This document shows, piece after piece, positions 26,627 through 36,979 of a stretch of DNA of 64,000 nucleotides. This DNA comes from Nesterenkonia populi (lineage in GTDB: Bacteria; Actinomycetota; Actinomycetes; Actinomycetales; Micrococcaceae), in the NCBI RefSeq assembly GCF_007994735.1, contig NZ_VOIL01000001.1, positions 2,294,001 through 2,358,000 of the forward strand, in the 5' to 3' direction. Each line of letters begins with the position of its first letter. Within the stretch, counting starts at the first letter, position 1. Position numbers and translations under genes: made by a program. The notes beneath the pieces were generated by a model. The model was not told where the DNA came from. It saw only the letters and a list, made by a program, of their open reading frames with translations, and searched no databases.

Positions 26627-27586
26627 TCAGTTCGAGGCTTCCATGACTGCTTCCTCGAGCTCTGCGAACTCGATGACAGTGTCCTCATCCGGCTCCTCGA
26701 CCTCGTCGGTCTCATCCCAGTCCTCGAACGAGACGTCGAACTCCTGGGCCTGGTAGGAGACCAGATGCGGCTCGTCCTCGTCGGCAGCCACAGCGAAGAC
26801 GGCGTTTTCGATCTCGTAGATCCAGACGTTCTCGCCCTCGACGGTGTCCGCCTCGCCCTCAGCGTCGCTCTCGGACACGGCGGACTCGAAGCCCTCGCGA
26901 AGGTTGGTGATGAACTCGCCGGGAGTCTCAATCATCTCCAGGTCCACGGCCTCGGTCACATGGACCCAGTCGCCGCGCTCATCAAGCCACTCCTCAAGCT
27001 CCTCGGGCTGAAGGCCCTCGGCGTCCTCGGGACGGGATTCCTCATAGGTGGCCACGAAGAACTCGTTCGACTCCAGGACTCGCTCACCGTCGTCGAAGAT
27101 GCGCTGCTCCCCGTGGGAGAACGCACGGACCGCACCGTCACCCTCCATGTCACCGGCTATGGTGAGCTCCTCACCCTCAAGGTCCTCGCCATCCTCATCG
27201 GCGTCCTCATCCTCGTCCTCGGCACTGCCTGCCGCGCCGATCTCCGGGGCATCGTCCTCATCCTCGATGTCCTCCTGGATGAGCACCTCAATGGTGACGC
27301 TGTCATGGTCCAGGGAGCTCTCCCAGATGTCCTCCTCGATCTCGGAGAAGCTGGGCGGGTCCATGGTCTCATCGTCGGGCTCGCCGCCGGCGTCGTCCTC
27401 GTCCTCCTCGCCGGCGATCTCGTCAGGGTGGTCACCCTGGTCCTCAGCCCCGTCAGGATCCTGGCCCTCGGCGCCGGCGTCCTCCTCCTCAGTCTGATCA
27501 TCGGCGGGAGTTCCGGGGTCGCCGCAGGCGGTGAGCGCCAGCAGCGCCACGCCGAAGACCCCCGTGGTCCTGTAGAACTTATCCAT
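26627..27586 (-). CDS. Acidic lipoprotein, paralogue of the upstream gene
   Basis: 319 residues. Signal peptide and lipobox LALTAC, an Asp/Glu-rich linker of about 50 residues, then a beta-rich domain (SVTIEVLIQ, LTIAGDMEGDG, FDDGERVL, VWIYEIENAVFAV) ending in an acidic region. The strand pattern recalls LolA/LppX-LprAFG-like lipoproteins; this is inference. It is 14 bases downstream of a homologous gene with the same strand order, so the pair arose by tandem duplication. Confidence 0.8.
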   Translation of the reverse strand: MDKFYRTTGVFGVALLALTACGDPGTPADDQTEEEDAGAEGQDPDGAEDQGDHPDEIAGEEDEDDAGGEPDDETMDPPSFSEIEEDIWESSLDHDSVTIEVLIQEDIEDEDDAPEIGAAGSAEDEDEDADEDGEDLEGEELTIAGDMEGDGAVRAFSHGEQRIFDDGERVLESNEFFVATYEESRPEDAEGLQPEELEEWLDERGDWVHVTEAVDLEMIETPGEFITNLREGFESAVSESDAEGEADTVEGENVWIYEIENAVFAVAADEDEPHLVSYQAQEFDVSFEDWDETDEVEEPDEDTVIEFAELEEAVMEASN

Positions 27587-27600
27587 CTCTCTCCTTCTCC

Positions 27601-28479
27601 TTACTCGCCGCCCTCTGCGACGGCGTCAGTGATCTCCGGGTCATCGATCTCTTCGCCGGTCTCGACGGACTCGGCGCCGCCTGCCTCCTCGAGGATCTCG
27701 TCGATGGTGATGACATCCTCGGGAGCCTCGGGTGCCTCGGACTCGTTCCATTCGTCGAACGCGTAGGTGTTCGCACCGTCGCTGATCTCGAGGATGAGAG
27801 GCTCATCCCCCGCTGCGACGACGATGCTCAGGTCGTCCTCGGTGTAGATCCACACGTCCTCGCCGTCGCGAATGTCCTCCTCAGCCTCCAGCTCGTCATA
27901 CTCGCCGTCGGCGAGCTCCTCCTGCCAAGTGGTCAGCACATCCTGGGCGGAGTAGACGCTCTCGGCGTCGGGAAACTGCACCCAGGCGTCGTCGATGATC
28001 TCAGCGACATCATCGGAGGAGACAGAGTCCGCCTCCTCCTCATCCTCATCATCGTCGTTGAGCTCGGCGGCGAGCAGCTGGGCGAACTCATCGCCGGCGA
28101 AGTACTCCTCACCGTCGACGACCACCTGCGTGAAGCTGGACTCCCCGGCGCTGAAGCTCATCTGCGAGGCGGTGCCGTCCAGGTCTCCGGTGATCTCCAG
28201 CTGCCCGGACTCGCCCTCGTCAATCTCGCCGAAGAGCTCGTCCACGTCCGCCTCGCCGGCCTCGATCTCGCCTTCGACTGTCACTGACTCGGCAGCCAGG
28301 GACGTCTCGAAGGCCTCTTCGCGGACCTCGCCGAACACGGGCGCGGCGCCGGTGGCGACATCGTCGTGCTGATCACTGGCATCCACCGGGTAGGGGCCGC
28401 AGGCACTGAGCGCCAGTCCGCCGGCGGTGAGCACGGCCGGGGCAGTCAGCGCAGTGGGGAAGGTGGGGGTGCGCGTCAT
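27601..28479 (-). CDS. Acidic lipoprotein, LppX/LprG-like architecture
   Basis: 292 residues. Lipobox LALSAC; strands SVTVEGEIE, LEITGDLDG, FTQVVVDGEEYF, DVWIYTEDDLSIVV and a DEWNESE segment align in order with the downstream paralogue (DEWNESE against DWDETDE). The ATG at 28479 (MTRTPTF) with GAGGAGG upstream is preferred to a GTG at 28512. Role unknown; an exported ligand- or lipid-binding protein is plausible. Confidence 0.78.
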   Translation of the reverse strand: MTRTPTFPTALTAPAVLTAGGLALSACGPYPVDASDQHDDVATGAAPVFGEVREEAFETSLAAESVTVEGEIEAGEADVDELFGEIDEGESGQLEITGDLDGTASQMSFSAGESSFTQVVVDGEEYFAGDEFAQLLAAELNDDDEDEEEADSVSSDDVAEIIDDAWVQFPDAESVYSAQDVLTTWQEELADGEYDELEAEEDIRDGEDVWIYTEDDLSIVVAAGDEPLILEISDGANTYAFDEWNESEAPEAPEDVITIDEILEEAGGAESVETGEEIDDPEITDAVAEGGE

Positions 28480-28550
28480 TGCAGTGTGTGCCTCCTCATT
28501 CGGGACTCTCACAGACGGTACTGAGCAAGTCTGGGTGTTGCCTTGGTCTG

Positions 28551-28577
28551 GTCGGCCTCACCCTAGTGGAGGCCGAC
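28551..28577 (-). terminator. 9-bp perfect hairpin after the GH13 gene
   Basis: GTCGGCCTC (28551-28559) pairs with GAGGCCGAC (28569-28577), 28 bases beyond the stop at 28606, separating the GH13 unit from the lipoprotein genes. Confidence 0.6.
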
Positions 28578-28605
28578 GCAGCCGCCCCGGATTTCCCTGA
28601 AGGCC

Positions 28606-30297
28606 TCAGACCAGGCGGGGATCGTCCTCACGCTTGAGCCGCAGCCAGCGGCATCCGTAGCCTTCCAGCTGCACCTCCGCGGCGGAGTCGCCGTCGAGCT
28701 CGTGGGTGTCCTCTGCCATGAGGTCGATCAGCTGCGTGCCCGGCTCCTCATCCTCCAGGACGAAGGGGACGTTGACGGGTTCGGGGGCAAGGTTGTGCAG
28801 CAGCACCAGGGATCGGGCCTCCCAGGTGACCCGGTGGACCAGCACGCTGCTGTGCGGCTGCTCAATGACATGGAACTCGCCCCAGCCGATCTCCGGGGAC
28901 TCCCGGTACCGCTTGGCCAGGCGCGTGATGTGATGCAGCAGGGAGTCCTGCTCACGGCGGGCAGAACCGGCGTTGATGTGCTCCGGGGAGTAGGAGCCCT
29001 CGGTGACGGCGCGAGCCAGCTGCGAAGGCTTGGCGGAGGAGAACCCGCCGTTCTTCTCGCTGGACCACTGCATCGGGGTGCGGACCGCTTCCCTGCCGGA
29101 GACATCCAGGTTCTCCCCCATGCTGATCTCCTCCCCGTAGTAGAGCACGGGTGTCCCGGGCAGGGAGAAGAGCAGGCTGTAGGCCATCCTCAGCCGGCGC
29201 GGGTCCCCCTCGAACATGGTGGGCAGACGACGCCGGACGCCGCGCCCGGCGAAGCGGTGCTCCTCCTCCGGAGCGAAGGTGTCGAGGATCTCCTCACGCT
29301 CCTCGTCGGGAAGCAGATCCAGGGTGAGCTCGTCATGATTGCGCAGGAAGTTGGCGTACTGGACCCCCATGTCCAGGTCCTGCGGGCGTGACTCCAGAGC
29401 TTCCCGCAGCGGAGCGGCATCCTGCCGGGCGAAGGCCAGGAACATCTTCTGGTTGGTGAAGAAGTCGAACTGCATGGTCAGCTGGTCGCCGTCCTCACCC
29501 CCGAAGAAGGCTCGCTGCTCCTCATGCGGCAGGTTGACCTCACCGAGCATGATGGCCGAGCCCTGTCCGCTGGCACGGCGCTGTATGAAGGAGCGCAGGC
29601 TGCGCAGGTAGTCGTGCGGCTCCTCCAGCTCCTCCTCGTCCACCCCGAGCAGGGTGGTCTGATTGATCGCGAACGGAACGGCGTCGACCCTGAATCCGTC
29701 CACCCCCACCTGCAGCCAGAAGCCCATCATCTTCGCGATCTCATCGCGGACCTGGGGATTGGCGGTGTTCAGGTCCGGCTGCGTGTGCAGGAAGTGATGC
29801 AGATACCACTCACCGGTCTTCTCGTCCTGAGTCCAGATGCCGTCCTCGGAATCGGGGAACATGGTCTCGTCCGAGGTGTCCGGCGGGGTGTCGTCCCGCC
29901 ACACGTAGTAGTTCCGGTAAGGGTTGTCCTTCGAGGCTCGAGACTTGCGGAACCAGGGGTGCTGGTCCGAGGTGTGGTTGATGACCAGGTCGATGATCAC
30001 CCGGATGCCGCGGTCGTGAGCCAGACGGATGAGCTCCACGAAATCACCGTGGTCTCCGTAGCGGGGGTCGACGCCGTAGAAGTCAGCGATGTCATACCCG
30101 TTGTCCCGGCGGGGTGAGGGGTAGAAGGGCATCAGCCATATGCAGTTGACGCCGATCTCGGACAGGTAGTCGACGCGCTGGGTCATGCCATGGAGGTCCC
30201 CGATCCCGTCATTGTTGGAGTCGAGGTAGACCTCCATGTCGATGCAGTAGACGAACGCGTTCTTGTACCAGAGGTCCGCTGTCTCTGTGATGCGCAT
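28606..30297 (-). CDS. GH13 glycosidase, trehalose-synthase-like
   Basis: 563 residues of the alpha-amylase superfamily. Conserved regions in order: DLVINHTSD, GFRVDAVPF with the nucleophile Asp, GEVNLPHE with the acid/base Glu, and FLRNHDELTLD. The start YKNAFVYCIDMEVY and EVYLDSNNDGIGDLHG are close to trehalose synthase (maltose to trehalose), though a related hydrolase is possible. No maltokinase domain is fused. It is transcribed 2 bases after the LLM gene; this pairing recurs in actinobacteria. Confidence 0.88.
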   Translation of the reverse strand: MRITETADLWYKNAFVYCIDMEVYLDSNNDGIGDLHGMTQRVDYLSEIGVNCIWLMPFYPSPRRDNGYDIADFYGVDPRYGDHGDFVELIRLAHDRGIRVIIDLVINHTSDQHPWFRKSRASKDNPYRNYYVWRDDTPPDTSDETMFPDSEDGIWTQDEKTGEWYLHHFLHTQPDLNTANPQVRDEIAKMMGFWLQVGVDGFRVDAVPFAINQTTLLGVDEEELEEPHDYLRSLRSFIQRRASGQGSAIMLGEVNLPHEEQRAFFGGEDGDQLTMQFDFFTNQKMFLAFARQDAAPLREALESRPQDLDMGVQYANFLRNHDELTLDLLPDEEREEILDTFAPEEEHRFAGRGVRRRLPTMFEGDPRRLRMAYSLLFSLPGTPVLYYGEEISMGENLDVSGREAVRTPMQWSSEKNGGFSSAKPSQLARAVTEGSYSPEHINAGSARREQDSLLHHITRLAKRYRESPEIGWGEFHVIEQPHSSVLVHRVTWEARSLVLLHNLAPEPVNVPFVLEDEEPGTQLIDLMAEDTHELDGDSAAEVQLEGYGCRWLRLKREDDPRLV

Positions 30298-30299
30298 AA

Positions 30300-31265
30300 T
30301 CAGCCTTTCCGGACCAGCTGCGGCAGAACCTGCTCACCGAAGACGTCGATGAACGGCTTCTGCTCCTGGCCCACGTGGTGGAGGTAGAGGGCGTCGAAGT
30401 GCTCAGCAGCCTCGGCGATCCATTCGGCGTGCTGGCCGGGCTCTGCGGAGGTCCAGACCGCCTCGGCGACGGTCTCTGCCGAGACCTCCCCGGCGGCGGT
30501 GTCGAAGTGGGCGGGGGTGGCCAGGTCCTGGTCCAAAGGCGGGCCTAAGGCATTGGCCGACCACTGATCGCGGGCGATGCCCATGGCCTGGTCATAGGTC
30601 TCAGCCCAGGAGAGATGGATCTGCAGCATGGCCTGCCCCTCTCCCCCGGCGTCGCGGTATGCCTTCAGGGTGTCGTGATGGGCGCCGCCGGGCTGGTTGA
30701 GGGTGATCATCCCCTCAGCCCATGCGGCGGCGCGCTGGGCGGACTCCGGGGTGATGCAGGCGGCGTAGAGCGGCAGCGGCTTCCCAGGACGATCGTAGAG
30801 GTACGCGTCCTCCAGCTCCACGTACCCGGAGTGCCGGGTGAGCCACTCCCCCTGGTGCAGCCGACGAATAATGTTGACGGACTCCTCGAGGCGAGCCCGG
30901 CGGTCCTCCTGCGGAAGCCACTTGTGCGCGGTGACGTGCTCGTTCATGTTTTGGCCCGCCCCCAGGGCTGTCCAGTACCGCTGCGGAAATATCTCTGCCA
31001 GGGTCGCTGTCGCCTGGGCTATCAGAGCAGGGTGGTAGCGCTGGCCGGGAGCGCAGACCGAGCCTATGGAGAAGCTGGTGCTGGCCAGGGCGGCCCCCAG
31101 CCAGGAGAGCGTGAACCCGGAGTGCCCCTGCCTCTCGGACCAGGGCATGAAGTGATCGGAGCTCATGGCGGCCTGGAATCCGGCCTGTTCGGCGTGCTGG
31201 ACGTCGGTGAGCAGCTGTGAGGGAGCAATCTGCTCCTGGGAGCAGTGGTAGCCGAAAGTCGTCAT
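30300..31265 (-). CDS. LLM-class flavin oxidoreductase (TIGR03885-like)
   Basis: 321 residues with luciferase-like fold: FGYHCSQEQIAPSQLL start, SDHFMPWSERQG, ALGAGQNMNEHVT. It resembles the non-F420 FMN family TIGR03885. The ATG at 31265 (MTTFGYHC) is preferred over an upstream start inside the nested dyad. It directly precedes the GH13 gene, suggesting a shared but unexplained function. Confidence 0.85.
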   Translation of the reverse strand: MTTFGYHCSQEQIAPSQLLTDVQHAEQAGFQAAMSSDHFMPWSERQGHSGFTLSWLGAALASTSFSIGSVCAPGQRYHPALIAQATATLAEIFPQRYWTALGAGQNMNEHVTAHKWLPQEDRRARLEESVNIIRRLHQGEWLTRHSGYVELEDAYLYDRPGKPLPLYAACITPESAQRAAAWAEGMITLNQPGGAHHDTLKAYRDAGGEGQAMLQIHLSWAETYDQAMGIARDQWSANALGPPLDQDLATPAHFDTAAGEVSAETVAEAVWTSAEPGQHAEWIAEAAEHFDALYLHHVGQEQKPFIDVFGEQVLPQLVRKG

Positions 31266-31270
31266 ATGCA

Positions 31271-31339
31271 AATCACCCAGATGAGTAGTCGATACATCGT
31301 CCCTGATCAGGAACTGTATCGACACCCACCTGGGTGATT
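31271..31339. promoter_or_regulatory. Nested three-layer dyad upstream of the LLM-GH13 unit
   Basis: Three inverted repeats share a centre near 31305: outer AATCACCCAG/CTGGGTGATT (31271-31280, 31330-31339), middle TCGATACA/TGTATCGA (31289-31296, 31315-31322) and inner CCTGATCAGG (31302-31311). All arms are perfect. It lies just before the LLM start, so it may be a multi-site operator or a structured leader. Confidence 0.65.
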
Positions 31340-31426
31340 GCTGGGTGCTTATCCATCAAGGAGAAACATATTGACGCATGAGCATCGTCGTAGTCCTAGG
31401 AAACTCCGCAAACTGTATCCCCGTCG

Positions 31427-31729
31427 TTATACCCGATCACACGGGCGCACGGCTGCCGCTGTTGCACCTTCACTCCTGCCGAGCCCAGGGTATAGCGGTG
31501 CCGCTTGAGGCTCACCCCAGTAGTTGCTCACTGAAGCTGAAGTAACGCTAAGCCCGGTTTCACTGCACCACCGCCCCTCGTGGTAGGTGCTGAACAAGGT
31601 CAGCCCCACTGCATTCGAGGTATCCGCGCGCTGCGTTGCCAACCAGCAGCCTGAAGGCAACGCATTAGTCCCACTGATGGCACCAGGGAACCCACTTGCG
31701 CTGTTACGGGCATCTTCATCAAGAGGAAC
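31427..31729 (-). pseudogene. Possible remnant of a small secreted-protein gene
   Basis: A leftward frame is open for about 100 codons with no ATG or GTG, only a TTG at 31660. It encodes a Ser/Thr/Ala-rich, Cys-containing stretch (TLFSTYHEGRWCSETG, SVSNYWGEPQ) like the mature part of an exported protein, but no signal peptide precedes it in frame. It may be decayed or chance. The rest of 31340-31796 shows nothing else I can support. Confidence 0.25.
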
Positions 31730-31796
31730 TTATTACAACATGGAACCTGGCACAGATGGCTACCTTGTTACGCAAGCTAGCTGATATCCTCGCCAC

Positions 31797-32120
31797 GTGA
31801 GCACAGCCAACGATGTACTGACGCACCTGCGCAAGGGGGTGCTTCAATACTGTGTTTTATCGGTGATTAACAATCGGTCCATATACGGACGAGAGATAGC
31901 CATCACACTGCGCAACCACAACCTCTTAGAAAGCGAAGGGAGCCTTTACCCTCTCCTGTCCCGCCTCCGGAAACAGGGATGGGTGAGTACAGAGTGGCAG
32001 GAATCCCCCTCTGGCCCTCCACGGCGTTATTACCGCCTCACTGACGAGGGACGGAAAATCCTAGACCAGTTTATACAAACGTGGGCGCCCTTTAGTGACG
32101 AGATTGACGCCTTACTCTGA
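31797..32120 (+). CDS. PadR-family transcriptional regulator
   Basis: 107 residues, the single-domain PadR type. It has the winged helix with GVLQYCVLSVINNRSIYGREI and LYPLLSRLRKQGWV, and RRYYRLTDEGRK as the wing. GTG at 31797 lies six bases after TATCCT, consistent with a leaderless transcript. The next gene, 10 bases on, encodes a HAAS-type membrane protein, the usual partner of PadR in a simple sensory pair. Confidence 0.93.
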   Translation: MSTANDVLTHLRKGVLQYCVLSVINNRSIYGREIAITLRNHNLLESEGSLYPLLSRLRKQGWVSTEWQESPSGPPRRYYRLTDEGRKILDQFIQTWAPFSDEIDALL

Positions 32121-32130
32121 AAGGAACCGC

Positions 32131-32598
32131 ATGACAGCTTCAGCCGAGCGGGTCGCGTCTCAGTACGTCGAAAAGCTCGACCAAGCGATGGTGGGTGCTG
32201 ATCTGAATGAACGTCGAGAAACACTTAACGAGATAAGGGGCGAGCTCGACAGACTAGTGGACGAGGGCACTACCGCTGAGGAGATGCGAGGCCACCTCGA
32301 GGCTCTGGGGCCGGTCGAAGATATTGCTCAAGCCGCTTCCCCTTCCGAGAAGCCCCCACACACACTTTTCGCCAAACTCACCCTGGCCTGGGCCTCTGCT
32401 AGCGCCGTCCTAGCCCTTTGGGCCCCCTACCTTGCGGCACCAGCAGCTTTGCTCAGCTTAATTGCTGGAAGGACACAGCGCTACGGAACGTGCGCGGTGT
32501 GGGGCAGAGCCTCAGTTCACATGAGCGTGGCCAGTCTTTGCCTCTCTGCCATCATGCTCTCCCTCCTCCTTGCCGTTTCTGACTCTAGTGCGGCATAA
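32131..32598 (+). CDS. HAAS-domain membrane protein partnered with PadR
   Basis: 155 residues. N-terminal helical domain (about 5-65: YVEKLDQAM, RRETLNEIRGELD, LEALGPVEDIAQA) fits the HAAS/DUF1700-type signalling domain; about three hydrophobic segments follow from residue 78. ATG at 32131 with AAAGGA before it. By analogy the membrane protein controls PadR activity. No obvious effector transporter lies next to it. Confidence 0.8.
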   Translation: MTASAERVASQYVEKLDQAMVGADLNERRETLNEIRGELDRLVDEGTTAEEMRGHLEALGPVEDIAQAASPSEKPPHTLFAKLTLAWASASAVLALWAPYLAAPAALLSLIAGRTQRYGTCAVWGRASVHMSVASLCLSAIMLSLLLAVSDSSAA

Positions 32599-33048
32599 GA
32601 GTGTCGCCTCACTCGTCGGGAAGAAGTCGAAAGCAAACGATCCTCCGAGGAGATGAGCACGGGACTTGTGTGCGAATTGCGCGCTCACATGCTTTGCTCA
32701 ACTCGCTTAAGGTCGTTACAGGCCACTCCGGGCGAAGAAATACTTGGACCCTTCAAACGCATCCAAAACTCCAGACCAAGCACCCGGACCACAAGCCAGG
32801 TAGCCCTGCAGGCTGAAGACTTTACCGTGTTAGCCGATATAAGAATGCACCCGACCCGACTAACTCCTACACCGTTACAACAGGCTGCTCGCCCTCGACC
32901 TCAAAAAGCAGCAGTGCATCACGCCACCCCCGCGCAGGCCAACGACTACACCGGGCAGGTAGGTGCGCAACATTGAAAGTTCCTCTCTGCGCGAGAGGCC
33001 GACTCCCCTTCGTGGCAGCACAGGGCCGGCGGTCAGCCGGGTTAGAAA
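32599..33048. other. 450-bp stretch without a supported gene
   Basis: Less GC-rich than the surroundings. Open frames (for example 32653-32976) have no ribosome site, no recognisable domain and irregular codon use. A lone 12-base match to the repeat arm (GCGAGAGGCCGA) occurs at 32991-33002. Otherwise I see nothing. Confidence 0.5.
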
Positions 33049-33102
33049 ATAGAGGTGGCCGTAGCTCCCAAGACTTGCTAGGAGAGCTACGGCCACCTCT
33101 AT
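33049..33102 (-). terminator. 19-bp perfect hairpin terminating icd
   Basis: Arms 33049-33067 and 33084-33102 are exact complements (ATAGAGGTGGCCGTAGCTC and partner) with a 16-base loop; on the minus strand the stem is followed by TTTTC. It begins 22 bases after the icd stop. Confidence 0.88.
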
Positions 33103-33124
33103 CGATAATCAGTGCCCTAAAGCG

Positions 33125-35347
<2,223 letters not shown>

Positions 35348-35446
35348 GGGTATGTGTCCCCTCGAGGTCGATCGTGATGACGTCAGTCATGATGTCCTGT
35401 GTCGGTCACAACCTATCAAGCACGGCGGTGACCTGCCCCGGTGCGG

Positions 35447-36805
35447 TCAGATGCCGAGGATCGCCATGGCGATGAGGAAGTAGACGATGAGCCCAGTGGC
35501 GTCCACGAACGTGGCGATGAACGGGTTCGCGAACACCGCCGGGTCCGCGCCGATGGCTTTGCCCAGCAGCGGCATCAGACCGCCGGCCGAGGCCGCCAAG
35601 GTGCAGATTGCCAGCAGGGTCAGGCCGATCACGGAGGCGATCGCCCACCTGCTGATCTCCGGTTCGCCCGGGCCCCACAGCGCCACCAGCAGGAAGCCCA
35701 GCACCCCCAATGAAGATCCCAGGGTGACGCCGACTCTCACCTCACGCCAGAGCACCTTCAACGCATCCCTGGTCCGCACATCGCCCAGCGCCAGCGCACG
35801 CGTCACCGTGGTGGCCGCCTGGTTGCCGGTGTTGCCTCCGGTGCCGATCAGCAGCGGCACGAACAGCGCCAGGGCCGTCACCGCCTCCAGCTGCCCCTCG
35901 AAGGCGTCCAGCACCGAGACCGTCAGGGTGGCGCCCACGGCAAGCACCAGCAGCCATACGATGCGAGACTTCATGATCGTCAGGATCGGGGTGGACAGGT
36001 ACGGCCGGTTCAGCGGCTCAGCACCACCGTGGCGGGCCGCGTCCTCGTTCTCCGCACGCTCAATGATGTCCAGGGCATCGTCCACGGTGAAGATGCCGAC
36101 CACCCGGTGCTCCTTATCGGTGACCGGCATCGCCAGATGCTTGCGGTCCGCACAGCGGCGGGCGGCATCCTCTGCGTCATGGTCGGCGTCGACCGAGTCC
36201 GCCTCCGCCATCAGCTCGCTCACCACCGCGGCGCCGTCAGCCTTCAGCAGGTCGCGCAGAGACACCACGCCCTGCAGCATCCGGCCGGCGTCCACCACCG
36301 GCACGGTGTAGATTGTCTCTGCGTCCTCCGCCTGGGCGCGGACCTTCTCCAACGCCTGGGCAACCGTGAGCTCCTCCCGAATCGCCACGAACTCGGGGCT
36401 CATGTGACGGCCGATCGTGCCTGGGTCGTACCCCAGCACGAGGCTGGTGAGACTGCGCTCCCTCTCATCCAGGTGACGCATCATCTGCCGAGCCACCGAG
36501 GCCGGCATCTCATCCATCAGCCGGACACGGTCATCCGGGTCCAGCGACTCGAAGAAGTGCGCGACGTCGTGATCCTTCAGGCCCTCCAGGAGCTCGTGCT
36601 GCAGCGCCTCATCCAGCAGGTCGAACACCTCGACCGCGGTGTCCTTCGGCAGCATGCGGAACGCGACGGCGCGGTCCTTCACGCCCAGCCGCTCCAAGAA
36701 GTCGACGACGTCGCCCGGGTTCAGGTCATTGAGGGCAGACCGAAGCTCACGAAGCCTCTCGTCACGGATCAGGTCCGTCAGCTCGTCCAGCAGCTCTTCG
36801 GTCAC
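35447..36805 (-). CDS. mgtE: Magnesium transporter MgtE
   Basis: Mg2+-gated Mg2+ channel. 452 residues: N-terminal superhelical MgtE-N domain (about 1-130), two CBS domains (about 135-255), then five TM segments from about residue 280; GTGGNTGNQAATTVTRALALG is the pore motif region. GTG at 36805. Single gene between icd and purH. Confidence 0.95.
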   Translation of the reverse strand: MTEELLDELTDLIRDERLRELRSALNDLNPGDVVDFLERLGVKDRAVAFRMLPKDTAVEVFDLLDEALQHELLEGLKDHDVAHFFESLDPDDRVRLMDEMPASVARQMMRHLDERERSLTSLVLGYDPGTIGRHMSPEFVAIREELTVAQALEKVRAQAEDAETIYTVPVVDAGRMLQGVVSLRDLLKADGAAVVSELMAEADSVDADHDAEDAARRCADRKHLAMPVTDKEHRVVGIFTVDDALDIIERAENEDAARHGGAEPLNRPYLSTPILTIMKSRIVWLLVLAVGATLTVSVLDAFEGQLEAVTALALFVPLLIGTGGNTGNQAATTVTRALALGDVRTRDALKVLWREVRVGVTLGSSLGVLGFLLVALWGPGEPEISRWAIASVIGLTLLAICTLAASAGGLMPLLGKAIGADPAVFANPFIATFVDATGLIVYFLIAMAILGI

Positions 36806-36956
36806 GGCAATCAGCCCCCATCTCTTGGGTCGTTCAGGATCTGGTCACGCGCAGCCCCTCAAGGCGCGCGGCCGCTGACCAACGCCAAGGGGCTAACTAC
36901 TGGATCGATTCACGATGTTCAGCTTACCCAAACTCTCTGTGGTCGAAGTGCTCTCA

Positions 36957-36972
36957 GGACCCGCATGGGTCC
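36957..36972 (-). terminator. Short hairpin after purH
   Basis: GGACCC-GCAT-GGGTCC directly beyond the purH stop (36980). Short and without U-tract, so only weak evidence for termination. Confidence 0.35.
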
Positions 36973-36979
36973 GCGGGCC

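Noticed and set aside
31427..31660. Lactococcin-972-like bacteriocin
   Set aside because: Vague similarity only; no signal peptide, no start codon and no immunity or transporter genes nearby.
32653..32976. 107-codon plus-strand frame as a gene
   Set aside because: No ribosome site, no domain and composition unlike the coding neighbours.
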